This document shows positions 23,761-34,890 of a DNA stretch of 64,000 nt, piece by piece. Location of the stretch: contig CM046870.1 in the NCBI GenBank assembly GCA_025617745.1, forward strand, positions 29,283,927 to 29,347,926, in the 5' to 3' direction. Both the position numbers and the translations under genes were made by a program. The stretch comes from Heliocidaris erythrogramma. Its lineage: Eukaryota; Echinodermata; Echinoidea; Camarodonta; Echinometridae. Each line of letters begins with the position of its first letter. Within the stretch, counting starts at the first letter, position 1. The notes under the pieces are model-generated. The model saw nothing but the letters and a program-made list of their open reading frames with translations, ran no database searches and had not been told where the DNA came from.

Positions 23761-25950
23761 TTCAGCAATAGGCACATAACCCGGGTTACGCGTTTAGGGT
23801 ATTAAAGGTAGTGGCAATTCGTAATCCATGGGCCTGACCAGTTGGCCTGACTCGGGGAAATTCGGATACAATCAGGTCCAATCGTGCGCTACCGAAGGAA
23901 TGTTATTGCCGAATTCCTCGCGTGATCGTTAACTCGAATCCCTACATACGTAACCGACCAATGAGATTCAAATACTGGAATAAAGAACGCGCGATCTTGT
24001 TTACTCAAATTTGGGTCAATGTGCGAACTTTTATTAGCTGCATGCGCGCGATAAATTGAAGTCGCTTGGAACTTTGATCCAGAGAAAGGAGCATCCAACT
24101 GTAAAACCGCCCATAGATTGCGACTTGTCACTCCCTTTAAAAAAAGCAAAAATCAAGAAAAAGGTTATCAAATTCAGAGACTGATAAGAAGAATATCCGC
24201 GGAAGGAGGAGTGGGGGGGGGGGGGGATAGTTCGGTAATGTGTTCCAAATTAGGTTAAATTTCTTTTACGGTTCCTTTTTGGCTAAAAAGAAGTCTATGA
24301 TAATGATGTAGGCCTAAATAGGATGTAAAATACCAAGCAAGATATAAAAGCGCCGTTAATGTTATAAAAATAGGGGATAGAAGGGTTTCCCTGTTTAGGG
24401 TATCAAAATCTGCCCCTACTTCAATCTGCTTTTTTAATTGCAAGTGACAGATTCAGGTGCCCGTAAACTTTTCTCCCTCTTTTGTGAAAATTCGGCTCCA
24501 GGGAATCCGATTTATGTAAGCATGCCATTACTTTCTAAATTGAACTTTGAACACTTGGGTGGCTGCCGCTTAAGTCATTCCTATTATCAACAACTAAATT
24601 GACATGAATGGGGAAAATGGCCTTCATACCGTTGGAAACATGTTATTGCATATCACCTCAAATATATTATTCATTCCCTTATGACAGACTAAACCGATCT
24701 GTAGACATCATTAGTGAGAGGGGAGGTGTAGGAGATCACGTCACTTAGGAATATCGTTTGCTACGGTGTAAAGAAGGAGCCCCTCCCCCACAACCAAACC
24801 AACCCAAATTTCCTTCGAAAATATTTCCACTATGATATGGATACGTATAGGATATTACTCCCGTCTCCCCTCGCGCTGGTGGTGACGGGAGGGTAGTAGG
24901 GAAAAGTCAGTTCGTCGGTTCTCCCAAGACCCATATAAGGGGGCCATAATCCCCCTGAAAAGAAAAAGACAATAAATTCTTTTTTCCCCCTCATTTTTGC
25001 ATCCTTTACAAGGGACGTACCGCTAATTATGCACGTTATGTTTTCATGGCCTTAATTTCTCTGAGTATTAAACCACAAAAACATGGCAAGATCTGATCGC
25101 TCCCTCTAGGTCTATGCATGGATATTCTACTCGAACATAATTATATCCATATCATTTAGTCTTCCTCAAGATGAAAATGTATTTTATTCAGAACTCATGC
25201 AAGATTTGGATAAATAACACATACTCACATGTTGTAAATACTTCTTGGTATTAGTCTTTATTTGAATATAAATTGACTAATGTAGAAAAATGAACGGTGA
25301 ACTCATTATGCTGAATCAGCATCTTGAGTTAAAACTTTCTCCAATTTTTCTGCTAATTTCCTAGCAAATGGAATGTTACTAAAATCCAGGGAGAACGCTC
25401 GCGGTTACCGGTCGTTGATTACCAATACAGCCAGACTTAGCAATTTGACAACGACCGCTAAGATGACCACAATGACCACTAACTATGCTCTAATTCCACT
25501 TCAAGATTGGATAAAAATGGGTTAAGCTCTTTGTTCTTATCCCCACGGAACAGGAAAGTGGTAACCGCCGCAAAACCACTGACAACATACTCATAAAATC
25601 ACGCTCATGGCATGGTAAAGAGATTTCTTACCTGATGGATATCATTTCTGGTTGCCTTCTGTGAACATAATTTATCAATCAAATATTGAAACATTTTAAA
25701 GTGAAATGACTGTAACAATATTAGTTACGGTGAATTTAGTACTTCTATGAGAAGTTTCTGTCACTCTCCCTCTCTCTCTCTTCTCTTTCCATTCGTTTTT
25801 TCTCTCTCTGTTTGTTTGCATCTTGAGTCTATCTTGGGCATAGATTTCAACCTGATTCCCACAATAATGTTGATGATTGATGGCAGCAAGATAATCATCC
25901 TCCTCTTTTCTCACAGGACGTTATGGATGAATTAATTAAATACCAGGCAA
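23761..25950. other. Unclassified DNA with a G run
   Basis: Contains a 14-base G run (24213-24226), a small hairpin at about 24858-24892 (ctcccgtc / gacgggag) and a CT-rich tract near 25765-25810. No recognisable gene. Confidence 0.4.
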
Positions 25951-25957
25951 AGAGCCT

Positions 25958-26139
25958 TAATGGGGTGTTGCAAGAAAGTTGCGATTGATTGCAAGTTGCA
26001 ACTGATCGGTACTGACCAATCAAAATCATTGTTGCAAGCGCATCTTCTTGAATGGGCAGACCCTGAACCATTCAGAATGGTAGTTCTAATTTGCTTTACA
26101 ATTTGCAGTTGATTGCAACTTTCTTGCAACACCCCATTA
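25958..26139. mobile_element. 182 bp MITE, TAATGGGGTGTTGCAAG termini
   Basis: The left terminus taatggggtgttgcaagaaa and its inverted partner ending caccccatta match over about 28 bp with one mismatch. The interior has further inverted gcaagttgcaa-type words. Terminal taa/tta suggests a 3 bp TWA duplication, so a PIF/Harbinger relationship is possible. No coding capacity. Confidence 0.75.
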
Positions 26140-26294
26140 GACCACCATTTGTTCAGCCTTAGACACAACTCAAAAATACTGATTTTTTTTTTCATATTTT
26201 GGACGACTTTTAGATTGAGCTCTTTACCTATATAGAAAACAAATTTACTTTGAAATAAACCAACCAAAATAAAGTTAGAAAGAATTATGACAAA

Positions 26295-26390
26295 AATACA
26301 TAATATAATATTCTGGATTTAAATAGCGCCCAATACATCCACGATGTCTCTAAGCGCTTTACAGATACCCGTATTGCAGGCGTCACACTG
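26295..26390 (-). mobile_element. SINE 3'-end fragment
   Basis: Read on the minus strand, it has gtaaagcgcttagagac, gtattgggcgctatttaaatcc and an AT tail. This is the same order as the 3' part of the SINE at 1993-2316 (aagcgcag...tgcgctatataaatgg plus ATT tail). No head is visible to the right. Confidence 0.5.
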
Positions 26391-27130
26391 TCCCGAAGTT
26401 GAGAAATGATGGACACATTTTTATAAAGGAAATGTTCAAATCCGGCTCTGAGCGTGTAAACACCGGGTTATTCGTGAGGGCATATTAAGCCATCGTGTGT
26501 CCGCCGGTGGAGTTTCTGAGGCTCCGGCAGCAACTTCGTGAGCGGTGGCAAAATCTTTGGCATGCCAAAAAATTGCCCGAACACCTTGCGAAGGTTAATT
26601 TTCGTGTTGAATTCGTGTGTCCATTTTGCACTTCGTAAGGCCATCGTGAGGGCATCTTGTCAAATCGTGTCATCTTCGTCTTTACTTCGTGTGTTCATCG
26701 GTGCCATCGGGCATTTTTCGCCTCTTCTTGTTTCCTTCATAATATTGTCTTTGTGATGCGAAAAGCGTGTGTCGACTTCTCGCAATCAGAGGACTTCCGT
26801 GCATTTCGAGGAGCGACAGAGCTAAGAGAAGAGCAGCAAAGAAAAGACCTAGCATGCCTCCTTGATGAAAGGCTATGGCTGAAGCGGTTTGAAGCTTTTA
26901 CAACAGTGATCGTGTTCGTAGCGTGGCAGTACAGTGTCTTGGGAAACGGTCTGAAAACATGCTGTCTACAGTGCCCTAGCTTGTAATACGCTTCAGGCGC
27001 TGCTTCCACGTTAGAGCTACAAATAAAAAGCTTCGGAAGTTTTGAATATTTTGAAAATTGCATAAAGGCTCAAGATACGATGAAGAAGATTGAAAAGATC
27101 AAGCCACGATCCATCACGCTTTCTTCACTT
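26391..27130 (+). repeat. Degenerate cgtg/ggcat-rich segment, unclassified
   Basis: Between about 26470 and 26740 the words cgtgtgtcc, cgtgagggcat and ttcgtg recur at irregular spacing, suggesting an old tandem-repeat-bearing element. A 109-codon frame (26657-26986) crosses it. Its central part is charged (RGATELREEQQRKDLACLL) but overlaps a 108-codon frame on the other strand, and I assign no function. Confidence 0.35.
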
Positions 27131-27269
27131 GTAGGGGATCGTAGCAGAATCGTCTTCAAGTGAGATGGGGGTACAACAAAGCATCATGCGCCATATTGTT
27201 ACCTACTGGCACGACTGGAGCCGAGTTGGTCAAACACTGTATGTGGATGGCTCTACTGTTAACCATTGT

Positions 27270-27375
27270 CTTTTTTTTCTCTTTCCCGCATCCCACCCCC
27301 TTCCTCTCTATCTCTCTCTTCCTTTCTCTCTCTCTCTCTCTCTTGCTCTTTCTCTCCCTCTCACTCTCCATTATA
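27270..27375 (+). repeat. CT-rich microsatellite
   Basis: An interrupted (TC)n tract, most regular at 27313-27358. The predicted frames here are only compositional. Confidence 0.85.
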
Positions 27376-27384
27376 CACGATTAG

Positions 27385-27640
27385 AAATAGACAATAAACA
27401 TTACATTTCTGTAGCGCTTAATATAATGTTTCTCCTGATATAACCCGGCCATTGGATTAAACAGTGTACACCATCTTCACACTACTTGAAAGCATTCCAA
27501 CCAGTCGCCTTGTACAGGAACGCAACTGCTCGTCAAACACAAATAACTTTTGCATTCTACCGCCACCCACCTATACACCTGGGTGGAAAGAGGCACTGTA
27601 GATAGAATGCCTTAAGGATGTAAACGCATCTCCGTTCAAA
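27385..27640 (-). mobile_element. SINE body fragment
   Basis: On the minus strand, the body words of the SINE at 1993 are present in order: caaggcattctatctacagtgcc and ccacccaggtgtataggtgg near 27570-27625, then the attaagcgct tail region near 27415. The tRNA-like head is missing or unrecognisable. Confidence 0.5.
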
Positions 27641-27974
27641 CGACACCATTTTGCCATTTTAACGTGCCAATTTGCATCTTCACTTTCGCAGCTTAGGTGA
27701 TTTTTTTATTCCCATAATAAGCGCCAGTTCCAACGATAATACGTTTTATTCATTCCCTTCAGACGTTTCCCTGTGTAATATTTATATTGCAAACATTACT
27801 GTTACGTTTTCTCAAATTGAATCATAATGGCAATTCTGAGAATACAGCGTAAATACATACGATAAAATAACATTCGACGAGTTAACGTTCTAGCCCCCTT
27901 TTTTGTTGGTTGTATTCTTTTCAATTTTAGCTCTATGCTATTAGAAATCTCCGGGGAAAGAAAGATAGATAAAG

Positions 27975-27999
27975 AGAGAGAGAGAGAGAGAGAGAGAGC
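27975..27999 (+). repeat. GA microsatellite
   Basis: About twelve uninterrupted AG units. Confidence 0.9.
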
Positions 28000-28114
28000 A
28001 ATAAACGATGATCAGGAAAGGAGATAACCTGTAGTAAACACCCGTGATTATAGGACTTTTAATTGATGTTGTATGTGAAAGCGAAATGATATTCAGCCGA
28101 GTATATGGACTACT

Positions 28115-28862
28115 TACACTGTTAAAAAATATGTGGGTATTTTTACAGTCGAAACGCCAGGAGTGCACGTTATTTTACAGCCTCATGTAAAACTACAGTC
28201 TAACATATTTCCGTTTTTTACAAAGAGACTGTAAATTTAAAATAATGTGTAGTCAGTCTCAAGGAAAGCCAGAAAGGCTGTAGTTTTACAGTTATTAGTG
28301 TTATCCTATTCTCTACCTTAATCTATCCTATCCTAAACATATCCTATCTAGTTAATTCAATTTAATGTGTGTGTGTGTAAATTGATTATTTACGTCTAGG
28401 ACCGACACCTTTAACGTTACCATCCGAAAGACGTGACTCAGTCTCGAACCTGGGTCCGCTGAATCAGTTTATAACTTCCACTGGTAGCTGGATTACAGGC
28501 GCACGCCACAACGCCCAGTTAAATGTAATCTTTTATATGCACCTTTTAGTTTTTTTAATTCCTTTTGTGACAGTTACTAAATCAGGCAACCCCAAACCAT
28601 ACGCTTACTAAAAATTCATGAATATTCATATAAGTGTTTTCCCACATATTTGGTAATTTAACAGGGTAACTTGTTAAAATATGAGAAAATGTTTTTTAAC
28701 GGTGTTTTTTATCGGGCGATTGAAAATAAATGCTGATTTCCGGTAAACCAACAAACTTGCTGTTGTTTTACAGGAAAAAGCCTGTAAAAGTGAAATGACG
28801 GCAATAACTTGTAATTTCAAGGGCCAGGAAACCTGTAGTTCTACAGTTATTTTTACAGTGTA
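28115..28862. mobile_element. CACTG-terminus DNA transposon carrying a SINE
   Basis: The left end ta-cactgttaaaaaatatg and right end ttatttttacagtg-ta match the termini of the element at 9297. TA flanks both sides. Subterminal words such as tgtagttttacag and ctgtaaa recur in both halves. The element has no coding capacity. Its centre is interrupted by a minus-strand SINE (about 28345-28520), so the SINE arrived later or was carried along. Confidence 0.7.
28345..28520 (-). mobile_element. SINE with 7SL/Alu-like head and tRNA-like B box
   Basis: Read on the minus strand, the head (28520 down to 28483) is gggcgttgtggcgtgcgcc followed by tgtaatccagctac. From gggcg to gctac this matches the 5' Alu domain of vertebrate 7SL RNA with about five mismatches and one gap over 34 bases. 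Next comes gattcagcggacccag, a B-box-like ggttcgagact, then a body with cgtctttcggatgg and aacgttaaag, ending in a (CA)n tail (28365-28379 as TG on the + strand). The B-box part matches the tRNA-like units near 32.1-32.4 kb. The arrangement is a chimera of a 7SL-type start and a tRNA-type middle. Kojima described a comparable 7SL/tRNA chimera from hagfish. Confidence 0.55.
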
Positions 28863-28927
28863 TTAGGCATGTTAGGTGATGTACAAAAGTGTGATTTTTT
28901 TTGTCCTTCGTCAATAAGTATTCGCTT

Positions 28928-28958
<31 letters not shown>

Positions 28959-28985
28959 AACATACACACACAAACACACGCACAT
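28928..28985 (+). repeat. CT/CA compound microsatellite
   Basis: A (TC)n run is followed directly by (AC)n with interruptions. Frames across it are compositional only. Confidence 0.9.
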
Positions 28986-29900
28986 AATTTATCTGATTCC
29001 TTCTCCCTCTTTCATGCATCTCTCTCTCTTCTCTGTATCGGTCCGTCGCATGCAAACTCTTCATCTCTTCCCCTCGCTATCTATATCTCTCCATCTAACT
29101 CCCGATCAGTCGAACGACATTTCCTCCTTTCCCCATATTTCGAGTCATACGAAGGACGGGAAAGAAAATCTTATTTACCTGTATTGCCTTCGCATGTCTA
29201 GCGGGATCATTTTGCAAAATTACAAGATTGTTAGCTTCTGACCAACTTTCTTCTTTGCAAAGTGTACCCAGAGGCGAGATAAAAACCCAAGATGTGCCCC
29301 GTCGGTCCGTAGGGGTTTCCTACCTACCTGCTATCATAAATTGGTTGGAATGATGGGAATAATGAGAAAAGTGCTTTTTTTTTTAAAGGATGCAATGTCC
29401 TTGAGAATAAGGCATCATCAGATGAAAACATATCTCAGGGCTAGATGAAATTGTGCAAAAACAGAAGAAATTGGCGCAGGGTGAATTCATAGACGGGGAC
29501 CGATCGACAGGTTTTCATATTCCTATACCAGGAAAGCAATATTGTACATGGTCATAACAGTATGAAACAATAATGATGGTTTGTGTGAATAAAATGCAGG
29601 TTAGATGAATGTGCAAATATTGGTCTGATATTTGTTTGCAATATTTTCGTTTTGAACAAAAAGTGCAATTCTTAAAAACGAGCTTTTAATTGTGATTTTT
29701 TTTCTTGCTACAAATTGTGTATGCTCAGAGACATCAGCGTGAGCGAAGGAAATTCAACAACGCTTCTTCGTAAGCAGTGTTGCAAGGGTTAGAAAGGGTT
29801 ATATAGGATGAGGGAGAGAGGGTGAAAAACAAGAATAGTCACAGAGAGAGAGAGATTTACAGAAAGAGGAAGAAGTAAAAGAGGGCAAGGTATGGGGATA
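28986..29900. other. Unclassified DNA
   Basis: Pyrimidine-rich to about 29130, then AT-rich. No gene or element ends recognised. Confidence 0.4.
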
Positions 29901-29902
29901 AG

Positions 29903-30048
29903 ATATATATATATATATATATATGACTAAAGGGTTCATTAGCTGGACACACAACAATGCGGTTTATTCCGTCATAATAGCCCATTAGCGGGACAGTTGA
30001 GCATAGAAATAAGACAAAAACTGTCCAGCTAATGTAGCCTTTAGAGTT

Positions 30049-30095
<47 letters not shown>
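29903..30095. mobile_element. Small MITE embedded in AT/AC microsatellites
   Basis: A 118 bp unit (29927-30044) has ends ctaaagggttcattagctgg and the inverted partner (complement ctaaaggctacattagctgg). It is bordered by (AT)n on the left (29903-29924) and by (AC)n then (AT)n on the right (30050-30094). The element either inserted into an AT microsatellite or seeded it. Non-coding. Confidence 0.6.
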
Positions 30096-30099
<4 letters not shown>

Positions 30100-31365
30100 C
30101 AAAGGACAACAGAGAGACATAACAGATGCAAGCGAAAGTCTCAATTAAAGCTAAACACAAAGGAAACATTCATACCATATGCCTGCATAAAAATGCATTA
30201 GTCTTTTTAAATGTAAAGGAAATTCCATGATGTTCAGACGTAATCGTGCTCAAATATACGATGAGTGTAAAAAAAAAAATCCTTCCAATCTTCGAAACGT
30301 TTTTGATATTCTATGAGCTATTGAGTAATAATATGGTTATGCCTCGGAATCTTACTAGTTTGATGTGGTGCGTTTTTAAGTCTCACGGACAAGCAAGTCA
30401 AATTACGTACATAATTTAAACCCTCTCTCACGCTCACACACATAAACCCACACACATCCACCCACCTGCACTGCACACGGCCAGCATGTGTCATATTAGA
30501 TCTGGCTCCTTGTCTTTACACCATCCTTATCTTGCGCATAATCCAATTTTATCATGCAAAATAGAACATGACATTTTTTTGTCAAGATATGAAATAATGC
30601 ACAAGTTTAAGCACTTAATTGGACCTTTTCATTTAGTTGTAGGCATGATAGGGTTCAGAAGAAAAGGCCATCAACCCCATATCTAGAACAGATGTTAGCT
30701 TAGCACTCATGAATGAAGAGATTAGGGGTGGGGTGCATGTGCTCCACGTTTGGGACTACATCAGTCATGTTTACTCATGGTGGTGTTAAGTAAAGCCTTA
30801 GGTTGAGGTAATGCACTCCTCTGAGAGCGGTTGTTGAAATGAAGTGCCAGAATGATAAGAATTCGACCCATGAGTACCCCGGCAGACATGCAGTCATTTC
30901 AAAAGGACACATCACTTGATGCTCACTTTCAAAGAACATAGGGAAAGACATGAATCGTGTTACCATTGCGAAACGAACGGAAAACATGTCAGAAGCGTCT
31001 TATGTAAATGGGAGCGAGGGCTCATCTAGGGTCGTGGAAAGGGTGCGATGGGGTTCGGCGGATTACGTCAAGATCAATAAATTAACGTATCTTGTTTTAC
31101 TGCAAAGACACATCCACGTGTTCACTTCCCCGAAACAACATTAGTCACAACTAAACCAGAATAACACAGGCATGATTTGGGTCTTTAAAACAATAGTAAC
31201 CTATCAGACAATCGAATAAAAATATGCTATAAAAAATAGTAGTAGATAAAATAGGAATAGTGATTCTGACCTAACATGCAGGATCAGGCTTCCACACTAG
31301 CATTTTCAAACTCGCCCAACTAATGTACAGTACCCTAAAGGACCCAGCTATTATGGCGGTGTAAA
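30096..31365. other. Unclassified DNA
   Basis: No recognised gene. A CA-rich stretch lies at about 30425-30480. Frames at 30486-31144 are short and without motifs. Confidence 0.4.
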
Positions 31366-32114
31366 ACTTAAAGATCACATTACAAGAAAATCACAAATAT
31401 GGCAATTAATGTATCACTACAAACTGGGAAGCTTACAGATGGCAATCGTATAAGTTTTATGTCAACTGCGTATCTGATGATTATAAAAACAACATAAATA
31501 AAAGCTCTTCTAAGCATCTGGAATATCCGAGGATTCGCCAGAAATATAGCGATGTTTTGATGTCGTCACACTAGGGATCGATCCTGCTTAAGCAGACGAC
31601 GTCCTATAATGAATGAACGTAATTGCAATGCAATTATTTATCAAATTATAAAGAGTTTGGTATATTTAAACATGACCTTATTTCACACCATTCTAAAAGG
31701 GAAAGTGAAATTGATTCTGATAACTAAAACCGTTTGATTGTAAATACACAGGAGAAGGGTCAATGATCAATGAAATAAACCCCATTTTCAAATGAAAAGC
31801 CCTCCGAATAATAGCACGGATGGTATTCCCCTGATAGCAGAAAGTGGTAAAAATTACGTGATAATTACGTCGTGGTTTTCGTCTTTTTTACGTCCTGTAA
31901 TTACGTCAATAAGACGACAACTTGCACCAACGCAAGACGTCAAGAGGACGTCTTATTTTGACGTCATCTGTACACTGTAAAAACTGAAGTGCTGTATATA
32001 GCACTTTTTGAGGGCATGCATAGGGACTGCACTCAGAGTGCTATTGAATGCACACAGCGTGCTATTTCAGCACTTTCACGGGAGCTGGACCGGCTCCTCA
32101 AACTGCTAAACATT

Positions 32115-32196
32115 CATAAAAAAATGATTTGGGCGAGCTTCGAACCAGGGTCCGCTGATCGAGAATTGCTGGCATTACCGCTATAGACTAACTCAC
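32115..32196 (-). repeat. tRNA-like Pol III unit, left arm
   Basis: On the minus strand: an A-box-like tagtctatagc (32190 down to 32180), gatcagcggaccctgg, a B box ggttcgaagc (32146 down to 32137), then a T run (complement of 32119-32124). This is the order of a Pol III type 2 promoter followed by a T terminator. No tRNA cloverleaf is apparent, so it is tRNA-derived rather than a tRNA gene. Confidence 0.55.
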
Positions 32197-32299
32197 ATTG
32201 TACGATTTAGAGCAGATCATATTGTTACATAGTGAATTTACGACACCACATAGTTCATGTTATCTACTTGACTCCCATGACTAAAATGGATTGCAAGAA

Positions 32300-32390
32300 G
32301 CATTCGTTAGTCCATCGGTAACGTCAGCGCCTCTCAATCAGCGGAACCTGGTTCGAGGCTCGCCACGGTCACATTTTTTTTTTTTTTGCT
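32300..32390 (+). repeat. tRNA-like Pol III unit, right arm
   Basis: A-box-like tagtccatcgg (32308-32318), then caatcagcggaacctgg, a B box ggttcgaggc (32350-32359) and a 14-base T run (32374-32387). It is the inverted partner of the unit at 32115-32196 and points away from it. The acceptor-stem ends do not pair, which argues against a functional tRNA. Confidence 0.55.
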
Positions 32391-33290
32391 GGTAAATTAG
32401 CACACTACAAGTGCTATAAACAGCATTTCAGGTGCAGTCACTATACATGCCCCTAAAAGTAGCACTTTAGTTTTTACAGTGTACAAGACGTAGAGATGAC
32501 GTCAAAATAAGACGTCCTCTTGACGTCTTGCGTTGGTACAAGTTGTCGTCTTATTGACGTAATTACAGGACGTAAAAAAGACGAAAACCGCGACGTAAAT
32601 ATCACGTCATTTTTAACACTTTCTGCTATCAGGGAAGAGGAATGAAGACGTAGAGATGACGTCAAAATAAGACGTCCTCTTGACGTCTTGCGTTGGTGCA
32701 AGTTGTCGTCTTATTGACGTAATTACAGGACGTAAAAAAGACGAAAACCACGACGTAAATATCACGTCATTTTTTAACACTTTCTGCTATCAGGGTCGTT
32801 CCCTCTTGAAACGCCGAACATGCCCCGGTGCAAGCAGCTGAAAATACAATGGCGTCTTATTTTGTTTACAAGTGATATGACTGATTCCTTTATTTTTTAG
32901 CGCTGCATTTTTCATCAAAATAATATCATACACGAAGTTAAGAGTGAGGCAACAGACTAACATTAAGACTGACGCTAGTCAAGTAGGATAAATAAGTGAA
33001 GAGGAGATGACAAAACAGGCACTGGAAAATGTGTAAGATGTTATGGGACATCGTCTGCTTAGACAGGACTGGCCCCTGGTGTGTCGTCACACATCTCAGC
33101 AGCGTTCGAGGAGCTCTTCAGCTGCTATATCGGGGCTGTATTTTACCGTTTTATAATTGATAATAATCATTACTTCAAATGTTTCCAAGCGTTGAATTTG
33201 GATAACCTTGTTTAATTTATGCCATATATGCAATAAAAAGTATTAAGCCAACATTTACTTTGATGGAAATTTCTTGTAATGTGATCTTTA

Positions 33291-34890
33291 AAGATAACAT
33301 TTAACAAATTCATAGTGACGAAGCTTTTCGACCTGCACTCATCGGGTCACAACGCAGGAATGAGAGAATACAAGAAAATACAAAAGTCAAGGAAGGGAGT
33401 GTACAGCGACCCGGATATGATAAGAGATTATTGCATACTATATTCTAACACTGACATTTACAGAAAAGGTATTTATGTTGTAAATGTGTAATGTAGACCA
33501 ATCTGATTGGATACCAAAAACTAACTAACTTATATCACCTTGAAACCTATATACGTGACCTAAGTCCAACGGGCCCTCATGGACAAAATATAGGTTATCT
33601 GGTTGCAAAGTTCAAAATGTACATTACAATACTAATCATATTTAGTACTATCACCTTCTGGTGATGGTGTAAAATTATCTAATGGCAAGAAGGCCGTGAC
33701 CACTACTCGATGCCATAGACATTTATATGCGATTCAGATTTTTTGTACTAAGCACATTTCTTGGTTTATAGCCTACGGATTATATGTAAGGGTATTTTTT
33801 TAACATAACTTTTGTTCTATCCTTTTTATACTATCTCGCATGCTAACTTTTATGCAAAACCCAAATGGTTGCAAATGGTTGCAAATGGATTACACCATGG
33901 CCCATCGAGTAAAGATACTTTATAGATAAAGCTCATCTTCCAAATACAAGCTTTTGATCTATTTCAGGGTATATCAAGTATTGACTATGATACTTTGCAT
34001 GTAAAATATAAATCACATTTCTGGTAAATGATCAATCAAATTAAGAACACTGTTCCAGAAAATATGTTTAACGTCATATGATATAATACAAAGATTTTTA
34101 AAAGAGCATATGTATTACTCTCTATAACGGAACAGATTTGTGACAAGGAAGTACAACACTTTATGGACCACGATGTCCATATGTAATTTGACTGTCGTTT
34201 GAACGTTCATGATAATCGGAGTGTCTCGGGATCGTTTTTCACGCAATGCTATCAGCTAAGCCGGCCCACGGACGAAGGATTTTTTGATGTGAAATGTCAG
34301 GGTGAGGTAAAAACCCCACGCGTATTGGAAGGCATGGGACTGCATCGTTTTCAGAGATTAATTTCAAGTGTTTTCCTTTTAATCAAATTGAAAGGCATAA
34401 AGTGGATTATTATTGCTCGATTGGGGAGAAAGAGCGTGAAGGAAGGAGGCTCTCTTCAAAAACTAGGCCAAAAGTAAAAGGATATGAAAGACCCCATAAA
34501 CATGGTACAAGCGTTGAGGCCGTTAAGTCCACACGCTGGACTTTACTATTTCGGACTTCGTATCCATATCAGCCACGCGCGAAAATTTGGTATACACGTA
34601 TCGGAAATTAAATTGCGAGGTGAAAGTGTGACAAAAAAGGGGGTCTATTCAGTGAATGAAGTGGTTAAACTCACAACTGGTCATAGTAATAAGAGGCGGC
34701 GGGGCGGGAAATGTTTGTTTAATTCTCTCGAGATTTCACGATGTAGCGTGGATATCGATCTTGTCGATCCTGAAGTCTGGCGGCAACGGTTTACACGTCC
34801 AAGTCGTGATTTGTTCTCTTCCTCCCTATCAAAACTGTTTTCTCCCTGAATAAATCAACGCTTTTTTCTCCCGACTGGCTCACCAGAAAG
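33291..34890. other. Unclassified DNA with one open frame
   Basis: A 121-codon frame on the + strand (34484-34849) ends in tgaataaa, where the stop codon overlaps a polyadenylation-signal-like hexamer. It has no recognised domain and overlaps frames of 69 and 65 codons in other phases, so I do not call it a gene. Confidence 0.35.

Larger units (their letters stand above)
31971..32483. mobile_element. Inner CACTG MITE with two divergent tRNA-like units
   Basis: Ends are ta-cactgtaaaaactgaagtgct and agcactttagtttttacagtg-ta. Inverted similarity continues through the gcatg and ctgcactc regions. TA flanks fit the two other CACTG elements. Both arms contain a tRNA-like unit pointing outward, annotated separately. 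The element lies exactly between the two arms of the GACGTC-rich element, so it inserted near that palindrome's centre. Confidence 0.75.
31829..32795. mobile_element. GACGTC-rich palindromic element with duplicated right arm
   Basis: The left arm (31829-31970) begins ccctgatagcagaaagtg. The matching right arm is present twice in tandem, at 32485-32634 and 32645-32795, separated by aagaggaatg. The two right arms differ at only about three positions. Each arm carries the palindrome tgacgtca (31959-31966, 32497-32504, 32657-32664) and many further acgtc words, which resemble binding sites for CREB/ATF-type bZIP factors. The left and first right arm are separated by a nested CACTG element (31971-32483). 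Non-coding. Confidence 0.8.
31369..33290. mobile_element. Old outer inverted-repeat element hosting nested elements
   Basis: taaagatcacattacaagaa (31369-31388) has its exact complement at 33271-33290. A second collinear pair lies further in: taagcagacgacgtcctataa with upstream gtcacactagggatcgatcctg (about 31565-31612) versus its inverted counterpart (about 33045-33100). The spacing between the two blocks is similar on both sides (about 220 and 240 bp), so these are diverged arms of one palindrome. Exact termini and target-site duplication were not found. Confidence 0.55.

Noticed and set aside
28483-28520. Human Alu contamination
   Set aside because: Only about 34 bases resemble Alu/7SL. 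Flanks continue as a tRNA-type SINE body whose B-box region recurs near 32 kb in this window, so the match is endogenous.
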